From: 2-12-FULL-35-15 sp036386835
Lineage (GTDB): Bacteria; Bacteroidota; Bacteroidia; 2-12-FULL-35-15
Direction of reading: 5' to 3'
Assembly (NCBI GenBank): GCA_036386835.1
Contig: DASVUX010000028.1
Coordinates: forward strand, 62,001-126,000
DNA: 64,000 nt
The stretch's first letter is position 1. Each line of letters opens with the position of its first letter. Below the pieces are notes generated by a model, which made no database searches, had not been told where the DNA came from, and worked only from the letters and a program-made list of their open reading frames with translations. The position numbers and the translations under genes are program-made. Of the stretch, positions 34,355-43,969 are shown piece after piece.

Positions 34355-35545
34355 CTATCTTCTTTTACTCTTAACTGTCTTCTTAGCAACTTTTTTCATA
34401 ATCTTTTTTCCCACCTTTTTCACTGCCTTTTTTGGAGTAAGCTTTTTAGATGTTTTTTTAGGTACTGCTCTCCTGATGATTTTTTTAGAAGCTGTTTTTT
34501 TTATAACCTTTTTTACTGTTTTTTTTACCGCCTTTTTAACGGCTTTCTTTGCAGTTTTCTTTACAACTTTCTTTGCAGCCTTTTTCACTGTTTTTTTAAC
34601 GGTAGTTTTAAAAGCTGCTTTCTTAACCGGCTTTTTTGCTGCAACTTTTTTAGATTCCATTTTCCTCGCAGCAGCTTTTTTTACGGCAGAAGGCCTTACT
34701 GCCCTAGCCGCAGTTTTAATTTTCTTTTGGGCAATTCCCTTTTTATCAGCAGGTTTCACCTGGGCTTTTGCTGCCGGTTTAACTTCTTTTTTTGCAGCAG
34801 GTTTTGAAGCCACTTTTACCTTATCCGGAGCTGCTTTCCCCGCTTTCTTCTTCGTAACTACTTTCTTTGGTTTTTCATCATCATTTGAAAAAATATTGGT
34901 CACCATATCCACTACTTTCGCAACAATGCCTTTCGGTTCTTCAGCAGGTTTTTCCTTTGGTGTCCTTTCGCTCTGGCTGAAATTAATCGCGTTGCACAAG
35001 CCTTCAAATATTTCATCAATGCTGCCCATACCGTGCACGGAACGATATTTATTCTGTGCCATATAATAATCCTTTAACGGTGCTGTCTTATTATTATATT
35101 CGCTGATCCGCTTCCTGATCACTTCCTCATCACGATCATCGGGCCTGCCGCTGTTCTCACCCCTGAGGAGCAAACGCTTGGTCAGTTCCTCATCATCCAC
35201 TTCAAGTGCAAGCATCATGGAAATACCTGTATTCTTTTCTTTTAATAATTTATCAAGAGCTTCGGCCTGTGCGGTTGTCCTTGGAAAACCATCGAATATA
35301 AAACCATTTGCATCCCTGTTCTGATCAAGCTTAGAGCTGATCATCCCGATAACAACCTCATCAGGAACAAGAATCCCCTGGTCCATCAGTTTTTTTGCTT
35401 CCAGTCCAAGCTCTGTTCCTGCAGTGATCTCACCGCGAAGAATATCCCCGGTGGAAAGATGAACAAGCTGATAAGCCGAAATTAATTTTTCTGACTGAGT
35501 TCCTTTTCCTGCACCCGGAGGGCCGAATAATACGATGTTTAACAT
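34355..35545 (-). CDS. adk: Adenylate kinase with a long histone-H1-like C-terminal tail
   Basis: Residues 1-190 form a complete short-LID adenylate kinase: GPPGAGKGTQSEKL at 7-20, HLSTGDILRGEI near 29, FIFDGFPRTTAQAEAL near 82, RGENSGRPDDRDEEVIRKR near 127. It interconverts ATP, AMP and ADP. Residues about 200-396 are an unusual extension: a short acidic/charged linker (NIFSNDDEKPKK) and then about 170 residues made almost wholly of Lys, Ala, Val, Thr and Pro in KKAVKKTVKK-like units, resembling histone H1 and bacterial Hc1-type nucleoid proteins. The frame is continuous from ATG 35545, so this is a real fusion in the assembly. The tail may bind nucleic acid; that is inference. Confidence 0.93.
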   Translation of the reverse strand: MLNIVLFGPPGAGKGTQSEKLISAYQLVHLSTGDILRGEITAGTELGLEAKKLMDQGILVPDEVVIGMISSKLDQNRDANGFIFDGFPRTTAQAEALDKLLKEKNTGISMMLALEVDDEELTKRLLLRGENSGRPDDRDEEVIRKRISEYNNKTAPLKDYYMAQNKYRSVHGMGSIDEIFEGLCNAINFSQSERTPKEKPAEEPKGIVAKVVDMVTNIFSNDDEKPKKVVTKKKAGKAAPDKVKVASKPAAKKEVKPAAKAQVKPADKKGIAQKKIKTAARAVRPSAVKKAAARKMESKKVAAKKPVKKAAFKTTVKKTVKKAAKKVVKKTAKKAVKKAVKKTVKKVIKKTASKKIIRRAVPKKTSKKLTPKKAVKKVGKKIMKKVAKKTVKSKRR

Positions 35546-35668
35546 GGTTATTTGAGATTTAGTGAATTAGGGATTTTATGAATAAAGTATAGGATCTATT
35601 ATGATTTACAATAATTCTCAGTAACGGTTTGCCAACTCTTCAACCCTGCAAATCTCCGACTCTATGGT

Positions 35669-36205
35669 TCAGTTATCAAGCACATAAATATCCGGCAGAT
35701 TCCTTCCAAGTCCGTCATAATCCAATCCGTAACCTACAAGGAAATCATTAGGCACCACAACCGCCACGTAATCCAGTTCAATCTTTTTACGATAGGCTTC
35801 CGGTTTGTATAAAAGCGTGGCGATCTTTATTTCGGCAGGGCCCATCTCTTCGAGCTGATTAACAACCGCTTCAATAGTAAGGCCCGTATCAACAATATCT
35901 TCAATAATCACCACAGTTCTTCCTTTTATATCTTCATTCAGGCCGATCAGCTGTTTAACAGAACCTGTTGTTGATGTGCCATGGTAAGAGGAAACTTTCA
36001 CAAATGAAATCTCGCAATCAATAGTGAGTTTCTTCATCAGGTCGGAAGCAAACATAAAAGAACCGTTCAGCACTGCAAGAAACAATGGCTTTTTATCTTT
36101 CAGTTCAATATTCATCCTGTGGGCAAGCTCACCAACCGCTTTATTTATTTCCCCTGCAGGAATATTTACCCTGAATGTTTTATCTTTTAATGTTACTTTA
36201 CCCAT
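35669..36205 (-). CDS. hpt: Hypoxanthine phosphoribosyltransferase
   Basis: A 178-residue purine salvage enzyme that makes IMP or GMP from PRPP and hypoxanthine or guanine. It has KPLFLAVLNGSFMFASDL (pyrophosphate loop) near 38-55, the flexible loop SFVKVSSYHGTSTTG near 68, and the PRPP motif VVIIEDIVDTGLTIEAVV near 94-111. The C-terminal VGYGLDYDGLGRNLPDIYVL is typical. It opens the long minus-strand run (hpt, adk, obg and onwards) and diverges from purE, so a shared 124-bp region controls salvage and synthesis genes. Confidence 0.96.
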   Translation of the reverse strand: MGKVTLKDKTFRVNIPAGEINKAVGELAHRMNIELKDKKPLFLAVLNGSFMFASDLMKKLTIDCEISFVKVSSYHGTSTTGSVKQLIGLNEDIKGRTVVIIEDIVDTGLTIEAVVNQLEEMGPAEIKIATLLYKPEAYRKKIELDYVAVVVPNDFLVGYGLDYDGLGRNLPDIYVLDN

Positions 36206-36329
36206 ACAGCCAATTTGAACTGCGAATTTAAGGAAAATATCCTTTAAAAAACGGGGGCTTTTTATTTTATTCTTCGCGCTAAAAAGGTAATTTTACGGCC
36301 CTGACGACTAAAATAAAAAAACAAAATCT

Positions 36330-36842
36330 ATGACACCAAAAGTGAGCATTATCATGGGCAGCACATCAGACATGCCTATCATGCAGGAAGCTGCTAAGAT
36401 CCTTAACGAATTCAAGATCCCATTTGAGATCAATGCACTGAGCGCACACCGCGTTCCTGAGCAGGTTGCCGAGTTTGCAAAAACTGCGCATTCCAAAGGG
36501 ATCCGTGTAATAATTGCCGGGGCTGGCGGAGCAGCACATTTACCGGGAGTTGTTGCAGCCTTTACCCCTCTTCCTGTTATCGGTGTTCCATGCCGTTCAT
36601 CCATCTCTATTGATGGCTGGGATTCTGTCCTTTCCATTCTCCAGATGCCTCCGGGAATCCCAGTTGCAACGGTCGCGCTTGATGGCGGGCAGAATGCCGG
36701 AATCCTGGCTGTACAAATCCTGGCAGCAGGAGATGACGAGCTTCTTAAGAAAGTGCTCGATTATAAAGAGAACCTGAAAAACAAGATCCTTAAAGCAAAC
36801 AAGGAGCTGTCGGAAATTAAATTCGACTATAAAACGAATTAA
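36330..36842 (+). CDS. purE: 5-(carboxyamino)imidazole ribonucleotide mutase PurE
   Basis: A 170-residue class I PurE converting N5-CAIR to CAIR in purine synthesis. The signature segments are IIMGSTSDMPIMQEAAKIL at residues 6-24, INALSAHRVPEQVAEFA with the catalytic His, VIIAGAGGAAHLPGVVAA near 68-85, and PVIGVPCRSSISIDGWDSVL near 90. The length is normal. No purK is adjacent. It lies 81 bp upstream of the envelope operon; whether they are co-transcribed is unclear. Confidence 0.97.
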   Translation: MTPKVSIIMGSTSDMPIMQEAAKILNEFKIPFEINALSAHRVPEQVAEFAKTAHSKGIRVIIAGAGGAAHLPGVVAAFTPLPVIGVPCRSSISIDGWDSVLSILQMPPGIPVATVALDGGQNAGILAVQILAAGDDELLKKVLDYKENLKNKILKANKELSEIKFDYKTN

Positions 36843-36922
36843 GCACCGCTGCTATCAATTAATATTTAATTAACATCCTGCAAACGTTAGTTAGTGACCT
36901 TTGGAGTGAATTGATTTTTTAA

Positions 36923-37765
36923 ATGAAAAACACACTCGCATTAATTTTTGCTTCAGGCCTGTCTTTCCATGCAATTGCCGGAAATGAGGATTATGCCATA
37001 GGCCCGAGGTCTGCCGCATTAGGAAATGCCTCTGTTTCATTCAGTGATGTGTGGAGCGCACACCATAACCAGGCAGGACTCGGGTTTTTAAAAGAAATCT
37101 CTGCAGGCGTATCTTATGAAAACCGGTTCCTGGTAAAGGAAATAAGTGTCCGCGGTGGTGCTGCCGCGCTTCCGTTTAAAGCCGGGACATTCGGATTAGG
37201 CATCACCAATTTCGGTTACGCGCAGTATAGCGAGAACAAATACAGTCTTTCCTTTGCCAAAGCATTCGGGGACAAATTCTCTGCTGCTATTGCCATGGAT
37301 TACCTCAGCACAAAGATCGCTGAAGGGTATGGCACAAGAGGAACGCTCGCTGCTGAAGCCGGGATCCTTGCAAAACCAATAAAGGGCCTCAGCATCGGTG
37401 CGCATGTTTATAATCCAACGAGATCAAAGCTGTCTGCGTATGACGATGAACGTCTTCCTACCATTATCCGCCTGGGAGCAGATTATCTCTTTTCGGACAA
37501 AGTGCGGCTCGCTGCTGAAGCACAAAAAGACATCCGCCACAAAGCAGAATTCAAGGCGGGGATTGAATACCTTCCTGTAAAAGAACTATACCTGCGTATA
37601 GGTGTCTCTACTAATCCAACACTGAGTACATTCGGCTTCGGCCTGAACCTGAAAAACCTTAAAATCGATATCGCTGCAAGCTATCACCAGGTATTGGGGA
37701 TCAGCCCCCAGCTGGGACTGTCTTATAATTTCGCAAAAAACGAAAAGAAAAGCACGGCAAATTGA
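36923..37765 (+). CDS. PorV/PorQ-like outer-membrane protein
   Basis: A 280-residue exported barrel protein with a 19-residue signal peptide (ends HAIAG). The start of the mature part, YAIGPRSAALGNASVSFSDV then WSAHHNQAGLGFL, is the hallmark of the PorV/PorQ/FadL-like group, in which this hairpin plugs the barrel. Strands follow to the end (LGLSYNF near the C-terminus). PorV and PorQ work with T9SS, but many relatives have no known link, so the role here is open. It is the first gene of a six-gene operon; its TGA overlaps the TTG start of the next gene. Confidence 0.82.
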   Translation: MKNTLALIFASGLSFHAIAGNEDYAIGPRSAALGNASVSFSDVWSAHHNQAGLGFLKEISAGVSYENRFLVKEISVRGGAAALPFKAGTFGLGITNFGYAQYSENKYSLSFAKAFGDKFSAAIAMDYLSTKIAEGYGTRGTLAAEAGILAKPIKGLSIGAHVYNPTRSKLSAYDDERLPTIIRLGADYLFSDKVRLAAEAQKDIRHKAEFKAGIEYLPVKELYLRIGVSTNPTLSTFGFGLNLKNLKIDIAASYHQVLGISPQLGLSYNFAKNEKKSTAN

Positions 37766-39951
37766 GAAAAAACAGGCTCATAACTTCTATTTTTTTCCCG
37801 CGATTCCGGAAGCCCGGTACTGCCTTGTTATGGCTTGCTCTTTTTCTCGTGGATGCAACACGCTCATCCGGACAGGATACAATCATTCCTAAAATTGAAG
37901 ACAATGATATTCAGCAGCAGCTGGAAAACATTACAGAGAACAGCCAGAATGAGGATGCCGATTACACGAACCTTCTTGAAGCGCTGCACCAGTACAAAGA
38001 ACATCCGATCAACCTGAACAATACCACAAAAGAAGAATTACAGCAGCTGCAGTTATTGAGTGATATCCAGATCAATCACTTGTTCCAACACATTAAGAAG
38101 AACGGCCGGCTTTTAACAATCTATGAAATCCAGGGCATCAGTGGCTTTGACCTGCAAACGATCCAGAAGATATTGCCTTACGTCAGGGTTTCCGACAATT
38201 TCAACTCTGCGCATTTCGGATTAAAAGAAATGTTCAGGGATGGCTCGCATACCGTCACCCTGCGCTATGCACGTGTGATCGAAGAGCTGGGCGGATTCAC
38301 TCCAATTGACAGCGCGAAGCTTTACAGCAGCCAGAACTCGCGATATATCGGAAGCCCGGACCGGCTTTATGCACGCTATCGTTTTTCATACGGTACAAAT
38401 GTGAGCTGGGGAATAACCGCTGAGAAAGACCAGGGTGAGCTTTTCTTTAAGGACAGGCAGCGTTTTAAATACGACTGGTATGAAGAAGGATTAAAAGGAA
38501 ATCAAAGAACAGGATTTGATTTTTATTCTGCACACTTCTTTATCCGGAATGTACGTTTTATTAAAGCACTCGCAATCGGTGATTACCAGGCAACGTTTGG
38601 GCAGGGCCTCACCATGTGGAGCGGGTATGCTTTTGGAAAAAGCTCTGATATCATGAGTACTAAAAAATCTGCTGCCGGTATCAGGCCATATACTTCAGTG
38701 GATGAAAACAGGTTCCTGAGAGGCGGGGCAGCCACCTTCGGACATAAGAAATTTGAAGCGACAGCATTCTATTCACAAAAAAAAGTTGATGCAAATATCA
38801 CAGATACCCTTGAGAATGGTGAAGCCGCTGCAATATCCTCCCTGCAGGAAACAGGTTACCACAGCACTATAAGCGAGATAGCCGATAAGCATGCGATCAC
38901 ACAATCAATATATGGTGGAAATATCGGATACAAAGGCACGCAATTCAACATCGGGCTTACAGGGATGTATTATGGACTAAATACCATGTACACTAAAAGC
39001 TTAACCACCTATAACCAGTTCGATTTCGCTTCGCGTGAAAACATAAACATCGGGCTTGATTATAATTTTGTCATCCGGAATTTTAATTTCTTCGGTGAAG
39101 AAGCAATCAGCAAAAATGGAGGAAAAGCATTTGTAAACGGGATCCTGGTCAGCCTTGATCCGCGGTTATCCTTTACACTTACACACCGGTACTATGAGCC
39201 TAATTTCCAGAACCTGCTAAGCAACGGATTTGCCGAGAACACCATTGCTGCAAATGAAAAAGGATTGTATGCAGGGATCGTTGCCAGACCCACATCACGC
39301 ATAACACTGACCGCTTATTACGATCGCTTTGAATTTCCATGGCTCAGGTCACAGGTCAATGCACCATCGAGGGGAACGGACTACATGGCGCAGATCAATT
39401 ATACCCCTTCAAAAAGGTTTGATGCATATTTTAAGATCAGGTCGAGGACTAAATTTAAGAATACAGCAGCTGACATTGATGAGATCGATTTTATAGTTCC
39501 ATATACCCAAACGAATTACAGGATCAATACTTCCTTTTCTGTACTGCCTTCTGTAAAATTAAAGAACAGGCTGGAATTTGTTGACTACAGGATCGATGAC
39601 GGAAAAACCAATAAAGGATTCTTGATTTACCAGGATATTACCTACAGTAAAGTTGGAAGCAAATTTTCCGCCAGCTTACGCTATGCCTTATTTCAGACAG
39701 ACAATTATGATACAAGGATTTACGCCTACGAAAATGAGATCCCGGGTGTTTTTTCTATCCCGGCTTATTATGAGCGGGGACAAAAATTCTATATACTTGT
39801 AGATTACAATGTTACCCGCAGGATTGAGGTATGGCTGAGATATTCCCAGGTTGTTTATGATAACAGGAAAGTGATCTCTGAAGGTTCACTTACTGCAATT
39901 AATGGCAACATCAAGTCAGAGGTAAAGGCACAGGTTAGATTTAAATTTTAA
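37762..39951 (+). CDS. Helix-hairpin-helix plus outer-membrane barrel protein
   Basis: A 729-residue exported protein. After a long basic N-terminus and signal helix, residues about 80-150 contain a ComEA-like helix-hairpin-helix pair: PINLNNTTKEELQQLQLLSD and IYEIQGISGFDLQTIQKILP. The rest is rich in alternating beta-strands ending SEVKAQVRFKF, as in large outer-membrane barrels. HHH domains usually bind DNA, so an OM barrel carrying one invites a role in DNA uptake or in protein contacts; neither is shown. The start is TTG 37762, within the previous gene's stop (TTGA). I recall similar proteins beside DUF58 genes in other Bacteroidota. Confidence 0.82.
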   Translation: MRKNRLITSIFFPRFRKPGTALLWLALFLVDATRSSGQDTIIPKIEDNDIQQQLENITENSQNEDADYTNLLEALHQYKEHPINLNNTTKEELQQLQLLSDIQINHLFQHIKKNGRLLTIYEIQGISGFDLQTIQKILPYVRVSDNFNSAHFGLKEMFRDGSHTVTLRYARVIEELGGFTPIDSAKLYSSQNSRYIGSPDRLYARYRFSYGTNVSWGITAEKDQGELFFKDRQRFKYDWYEEGLKGNQRTGFDFYSAHFFIRNVRFIKALAIGDYQATFGQGLTMWSGYAFGKSSDIMSTKKSAAGIRPYTSVDENRFLRGGAATFGHKKFEATAFYSQKKVDANITDTLENGEAAAISSLQETGYHSTISEIADKHAITQSIYGGNIGYKGTQFNIGLTGMYYGLNTMYTKSLTTYNQFDFASRENINIGLDYNFVIRNFNFFGEEAISKNGGKAFVNGILVSLDPRLSFTLTHRYYEPNFQNLLSNGFAENTIAANEKGLYAGIVARPTSRITLTAYYDRFEFPWLRSQVNAPSRGTDYMAQINYTPSKRFDAYFKIRSRTKFKNTAADIDEIDFIVPYTQTNYRINTSFSVLPSVKLKNRLEFVDYRIDDGKTNKGFLIYQDITYSKVGSKFSASLRYALFQTDNYDTRIYAYENEIPGVFSIPAYYERGQKFYILVDYNVTRRIEVWLRYSQVVYDNRKVISEGSLTAINGNIKSEVKAQVRFKF

Positions 39952-39955
39952 AGAA

Positions 39956-41347
39956 ATGGCTTCCCGGATTAAACAGTTGCGTACCTCTTTGAAATGGATC
40001 GGGTTTTATATCCCCTTCACGCTTTACTGCGCATTATTCATACTCACCTGTTTTCTTGGTTATTCCTGGCTGCAAACCAAAGCAGGCATTCCTGATTCCG
40101 CATATAAAGATATATTCTCACTCCTCCTGAGGTTCACTGCCGGCTTTTGTATCATTTTACTGTCCATTGCCTTTATAACAGCATTTATTCCACTGGTCTA
40201 TTTCCTCATTAAGAAAAACAAGCAGCGGATCAGCTTTGAGATTAATACTCCTGCCAAAGCAGAAAAAACTTCAGCAGGGCAGCCTATTGTGATCCGCCTC
40301 CTTCCGGTGCTTAAACCTCTTCTTGGTTTTGTTAAGATCAGGCTAAAATATGGCCCGGACCATTTCTCTGAGAAATTCACACTGATTGATGCTTCTTCCA
40401 AAAAACTATTCAGCAATGAACTGAACGGCACGTATTATTGGCGGCTGCCCGAAATCAGGGAATACAAGATCGACAAGGCCGTTATATTCTTCGAGGACTT
40501 TTTCCAGTTCTTTTCCTTCGCAATACCGCTGAATACCAAGAATAATTTCCATACGTATCCTGTAGCAAGCCGAACAGAAGGAATTGCTGCCTTCCCGAGA
40601 AAAACAGAAGAAACCAGCATTCGCATCGAGGAGATCAAGAAGGTAGAAGGCGAACACATAAATTATAAGAATTTTGAAAGCAATGATGATGTGAGGCGTA
40701 TCGTATGGAAGATCTATGCTAAAAACAAAGAGCTGGTAGTCAGGATCCCGGAAGTAATGGATCCTTATGCCTCTCACCTGTATCTTTATGCGTCCTTTTT
40801 TTCAAGCTTCGATATCAGGGACAATGAAGTGATCAATTCTCCTTTCCTGAATTATTATAAAACCATCTGCTGGTCGGTTTACAAGCAATTTGCGGCCAAA
40901 GGTTTTGATGTAAAATATATTCCGGACCAGGACATCCCGCAAAACAGGATGGAGAATGATGAAGAGCAAACACGTTATGCTATCAGCGTGAGCAGCTGGC
41001 ATACAGAGAAACAACTGCGGGATCATGTTAAAGCCAAAGATGCATCACTCGTAATCATCTCATCGCTCAGCAACCCTGAACAGGTGAAGCACCTGCTCGA
41101 AGGTTCGGGATCTGAAATTACATTTGTATTTGTTCCGCTTACGGAAGGATTGAGTAAACAACACCTGGGCGACTGGCTCCAATGGCTTTTCGTTCAGCAG
41201 GAAAAAGATTCAACAGCCGTTCATAAAAGTGCGTGGAGCCTTTCACTATTGCGGTTAAAGATCATTAAAAATGAGAAACAGCTGAAACAATTGCTTGACA
41301 TGCATGAACGTTCGGCAATTCTTCATAAAACACTTCAAGGTAAATAA
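39956..41347 (+). CDS. DUF58-domain protein
   Basis: A 463-residue membrane protein with two N-terminal helices (about 15-38, 55-85), then a beta-rich part and the DUF58 core. The core is NFESNDDVRRIVWKIYAKNK near residues 239-258 followed by ELVVRIPEVMDPY, equivalent to the conserved R-x-I-x-W-x-x-x-A-R motif; here Lys-Ile-Tyr replaces part of it. DUF58 proteins accompany MoxR ATPases and often carry a degenerate von Willebrand A fold. It lies 4 bp after the barrel gene and 1 bp before the transglutaminase gene. Confidence 0.85.
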   Translation: MASRIKQLRTSLKWIGFYIPFTLYCALFILTCFLGYSWLQTKAGIPDSAYKDIFSLLLRFTAGFCIILLSIAFITAFIPLVYFLIKKNKQRISFEINTPAKAEKTSAGQPIVIRLLPVLKPLLGFVKIRLKYGPDHFSEKFTLIDASSKKLFSNELNGTYYWRLPEIREYKIDKAVIFFEDFFQFFSFAIPLNTKNNFHTYPVASRTEGIAAFPRKTEETSIRIEEIKKVEGEHINYKNFESNDDVRRIVWKIYAKNKELVVRIPEVMDPYASHLYLYASFFSSFDIRDNEVINSPFLNYYKTICWSVYKQFAAKGFDVKYIPDQDIPQNRMENDEEQTRYAISVSSWHTEKQLRDHVKAKDASLVIISSLSNPEQVKHLLEGSGSEITFVFVPLTEGLSKQHLGDWLQWLFVQQEKDSTAVHKSAWSLSLLRLKIIKNEKQLKQLLDMHERSAILHKTLQGK

Positions 41348-41348
41348 G

Positions 41349-43967
41349 ATGAATATAGGAAAAGTACATAGTTATAAAAAGATGCTTGCCCAGCTGATAT
41401 TGCTGGCAGTGCCAACTGCTATGCTTCTCTTCTTTTTGCTTTGGGACATCAACAGGTTTTATGATATTCTTGAAAACAACTGGATCAGGCAGGGGATCTA
41501 TTTTTCCTCCGGGCTGGCTGCTGCGGTTATTTTTTATGCCTACCGTTTTCGTTTTCTGCCAACAGCCCTTATTGTTTTTATGTTTTGCTATTCCTGTTAC
41601 AAGCTCTCAGGAAGCGTCACTTTCGGTGAATTTGATTCGTTCTATCTTTCCATCCAGTTCATGGTATTCAGCTTTCTCTTTTCAACCGGATGGCTGTGCG
41701 GTTTCGGTTTCAGCCGCTCCAGGTACTTCACCGTGATCTGGAGCATCCTCCTGCTGGTGATCCAGATAGTTGTTGTGAGTAAAATTTCCGATATAAAAGT
41801 CAACACACTTATAAATGCCTTTGTCCCGATCCTTGCGTATGCCGTGTATATAATTTACACCGCAGAACTTATCAGGAATATGAACGATGATGAGCCGAAA
41901 TTTACATGGTTCATTCTAAAAAGATTAACCGGATTTTCGGTGGTAATTCTTGTCCTGTTCCTTTTGATCCTCAATGTTTTCAAAAATGATTTCCAGGCAG
42001 TGGAAAGGGATTGGGGCGGTAACCCGCAGCAATCCGAAAAAGGCAGGGAACGCGGGGAGAACATGAATAAAAAGGACGGCAAAGGAAATATCAGCAATAA
42101 GGACCAGACCAAGCTGACAGGTTCTCTCAGCAAGGATAAGCAGCTTGTGTTTGTAGCCAGGCTTGATAATTATTTCCCGGATAATATTACCCCTAACCCA
42201 CTTTATTTCACCGCATTTTATTTTACCAAATTTGATACGCTGACGCAAACTTTTGAGCGCGACAGCCTGATGCCGAGCAATGATCTTTTTGCTCCGGATC
42301 CTTCCGCAATTCCCCTGTATTTTTCGAAAACGGATTCATCGGTGATCAACAATACTTATGCAACCAAACACCGAAAAGTAGTGAGTGCCGATGTATATAA
42401 AGTTGCCCTTGCACCTGATGCTTTTCTTGCCCCGTCAACAGCCTTTTCCTGCCAGCCCATGTCGGTGCCTAAAGAAGTGAAGGAGCAGTACAAGAGCTCA
42501 TACCGCGCAAAAATGTGGGTAAGTGACCTGAACAGCGCTTACTTTATTTACAATCCTGCCGGCAATGCTCAACTTGCAGAATTCCAGGAACAACGGTTTG
42601 AGGAGCTGCGGAAAATAAACAAAATGACAGGTCCGGATAAAAAGTTCATGGATTACTATACGTTTATGCCGAAAGATGAGGAGTACAAAAAGATCTCGGA
42701 ACTTGCGAAAGAAATTACGGCACCTGCCTCTGCCCCGATCGATAAGATCACCGCCATCCGTGATTACTTCCTCAGCAAGGATGAATTCGGCCAGCCCCTT
42801 TTCAAGTATTCCGACAATCCCGGGATCCCGGGAATGCCAAGCGCTAACAAGCTCACCTATTTTCTCCTTGAAAACAGGAAAGGTTATTGCGCATATTATG
42901 CCGGGGCTACATTATTCATGCTCCGTTCACTTGGCATTCCTTCACGTGTCGCTGCAGGATACCTGACAGTTGACAGGAGCAGTAAAAATCCGGGGTGGTA
43001 TTGGTTTTATGCCGACCAGGCCCATGCATGGGTGCAGGTGTATTTCCATGGTTACGGCTGGATGGACTTCGATACCACAGTACCGGATGTGAATACACAG
43101 CAATCGCCTCAGCCTGACGGGACACCGCCAATGAATATTCCGCAGACATACATGGTTGCCGATGGAGAAATAAATTCACTTGACACAGCTGCAAAAACAA
43201 TAAACATGATCATCACCAAGCTGCTGTATCATGATAAAGATTATGAAACGGCAAAACCAAAACAATTATCCATCGATGTTTCCATCGCGTCCATCAGTGC
43301 AGATACCGGTGCGGTTAAATTAAGCACCTTAAAAAAGGGAATGCACATTACAGCCGTTTCATATTCCGAAGCCTTGAAAACAATTACAGCCTCTGAAACC
43401 GACAGTCTTGCCTCCATATTACAAAAGCTTCCTGTTCCCGCCCCGGTTGACGAAGTGAAGCTTCTTATCCTGCCGGCATTAAAGGACTTAATGAAGCAAA
43501 AAGAAGAGAAGGCAAAAGAACCGATCAATTGGGAGAGGACTATTATTATCATGTTATCTGTACTTGCTTTTCTGGTCTTATTATTATTCCTGGGTCCCTG
43601 GATCATCTGGCAATGGATGAATGGCAGGGCAAAGCGAAGTGGAAAAGATAAAGCATACTACTGTTACCGTGCTTCATTGTATTATCTGAATCAAATGGGA
43701 CACAGCCGCCTTTATGACGGCCCGCAGCAATTTGCAGACAGGATAGATGCTCAATTCGGAACATCATTTAACCAGTTCAGCAATGCATACCAGAAATCAA
43801 AATACAGCCGGATGCCTCTTACTTCAGCAGAAACAGAAGTACTCAATAATTCTTATACTGGTTTCATCCAAACTGTTAAAAAGCAAATTCCGTTCAAAAC
43901 GCGGCTTGCAAAATTCCTCAACATCTATAACACAATTCACTACTTTACACAACCTAAAATAAGCTAA
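41349..43967 (+). CDS. Transglutaminase-like membrane protein (TgpA-like)
   Basis: An 872-residue protein with about six N-terminal membrane helices (to about residue 210), an exported papain-like transglutaminase core, one further helix (about 730-755) and a C-terminal DUF4129-like cytosolic tail. The catalytic triad is visible as Cys in NRKGYCAYYAGATLFMLRSL (near 514), His in DQAHAWVQVYFHGYGW and Asp in WMDFDTTVPD. This is the layout of TgpA, which sits beside DUF58 and MoxR in many bacteria. The start at ATG 41349 is chosen over an upstream TTG at 41295, since it follows the DUF58 stop by one base and begins the first helix normally. Confidence 0.9.
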   Translation: MNIGKVHSYKKMLAQLILLAVPTAMLLFFLLWDINRFYDILENNWIRQGIYFSSGLAAAVIFYAYRFRFLPTALIVFMFCYSCYKLSGSVTFGEFDSFYLSIQFMVFSFLFSTGWLCGFGFSRSRYFTVIWSILLLVIQIVVVSKISDIKVNTLINAFVPILAYAVYIIYTAELIRNMNDDEPKFTWFILKRLTGFSVVILVLFLLILNVFKNDFQAVERDWGGNPQQSEKGRERGENMNKKDGKGNISNKDQTKLTGSLSKDKQLVFVARLDNYFPDNITPNPLYFTAFYFTKFDTLTQTFERDSLMPSNDLFAPDPSAIPLYFSKTDSSVINNTYATKHRKVVSADVYKVALAPDAFLAPSTAFSCQPMSVPKEVKEQYKSSYRAKMWVSDLNSAYFIYNPAGNAQLAEFQEQRFEELRKINKMTGPDKKFMDYYTFMPKDEEYKKISELAKEITAPASAPIDKITAIRDYFLSKDEFGQPLFKYSDNPGIPGMPSANKLTYFLLENRKGYCAYYAGATLFMLRSLGIPSRVAAGYLTVDRSSKNPGWYWFYADQAHAWVQVYFHGYGWMDFDTTVPDVNTQQSPQPDGTPPMNIPQTYMVADGEINSLDTAAKTINMIITKLLYHDKDYETAKPKQLSIDVSIASISADTGAVKLSTLKKGMHITAVSYSEALKTITASETDSLASILQKLPVPAPVDEVKLLILPALKDLMKQKEEKAKEPINWERTIIIMLSVLAFLVLLLFLGPWIIWQWMNGRAKRSGKDKAYYCYRASLYYLNQMGHSRLYDGPQQFADRIDAQFGTSFNQFSNAYQKSKYSRMPLTSAETEVLNNSYTGFIQTVKKQIPFKTRLAKFLNIYNTIHYFTQPKIS

Positions 43968-43969
43968 CA

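Noticed and set aside
34476..35066. A 196-codon Phe/Ala-rich frame on the plus strand
   Set aside because: It is the antisense of the Lys/Ala-rich tail of adenylate kinase; AAG/AAA codons read backwards give Phe and Leu. It looks like a membrane protein but only by composition.
41295..41348. TTG at 41295 as start of the transglutaminase gene
   Set aside because: It would overlap DUF58 by 53 bp, while ATG 41349 follows the stop directly and begins the protein as expected.
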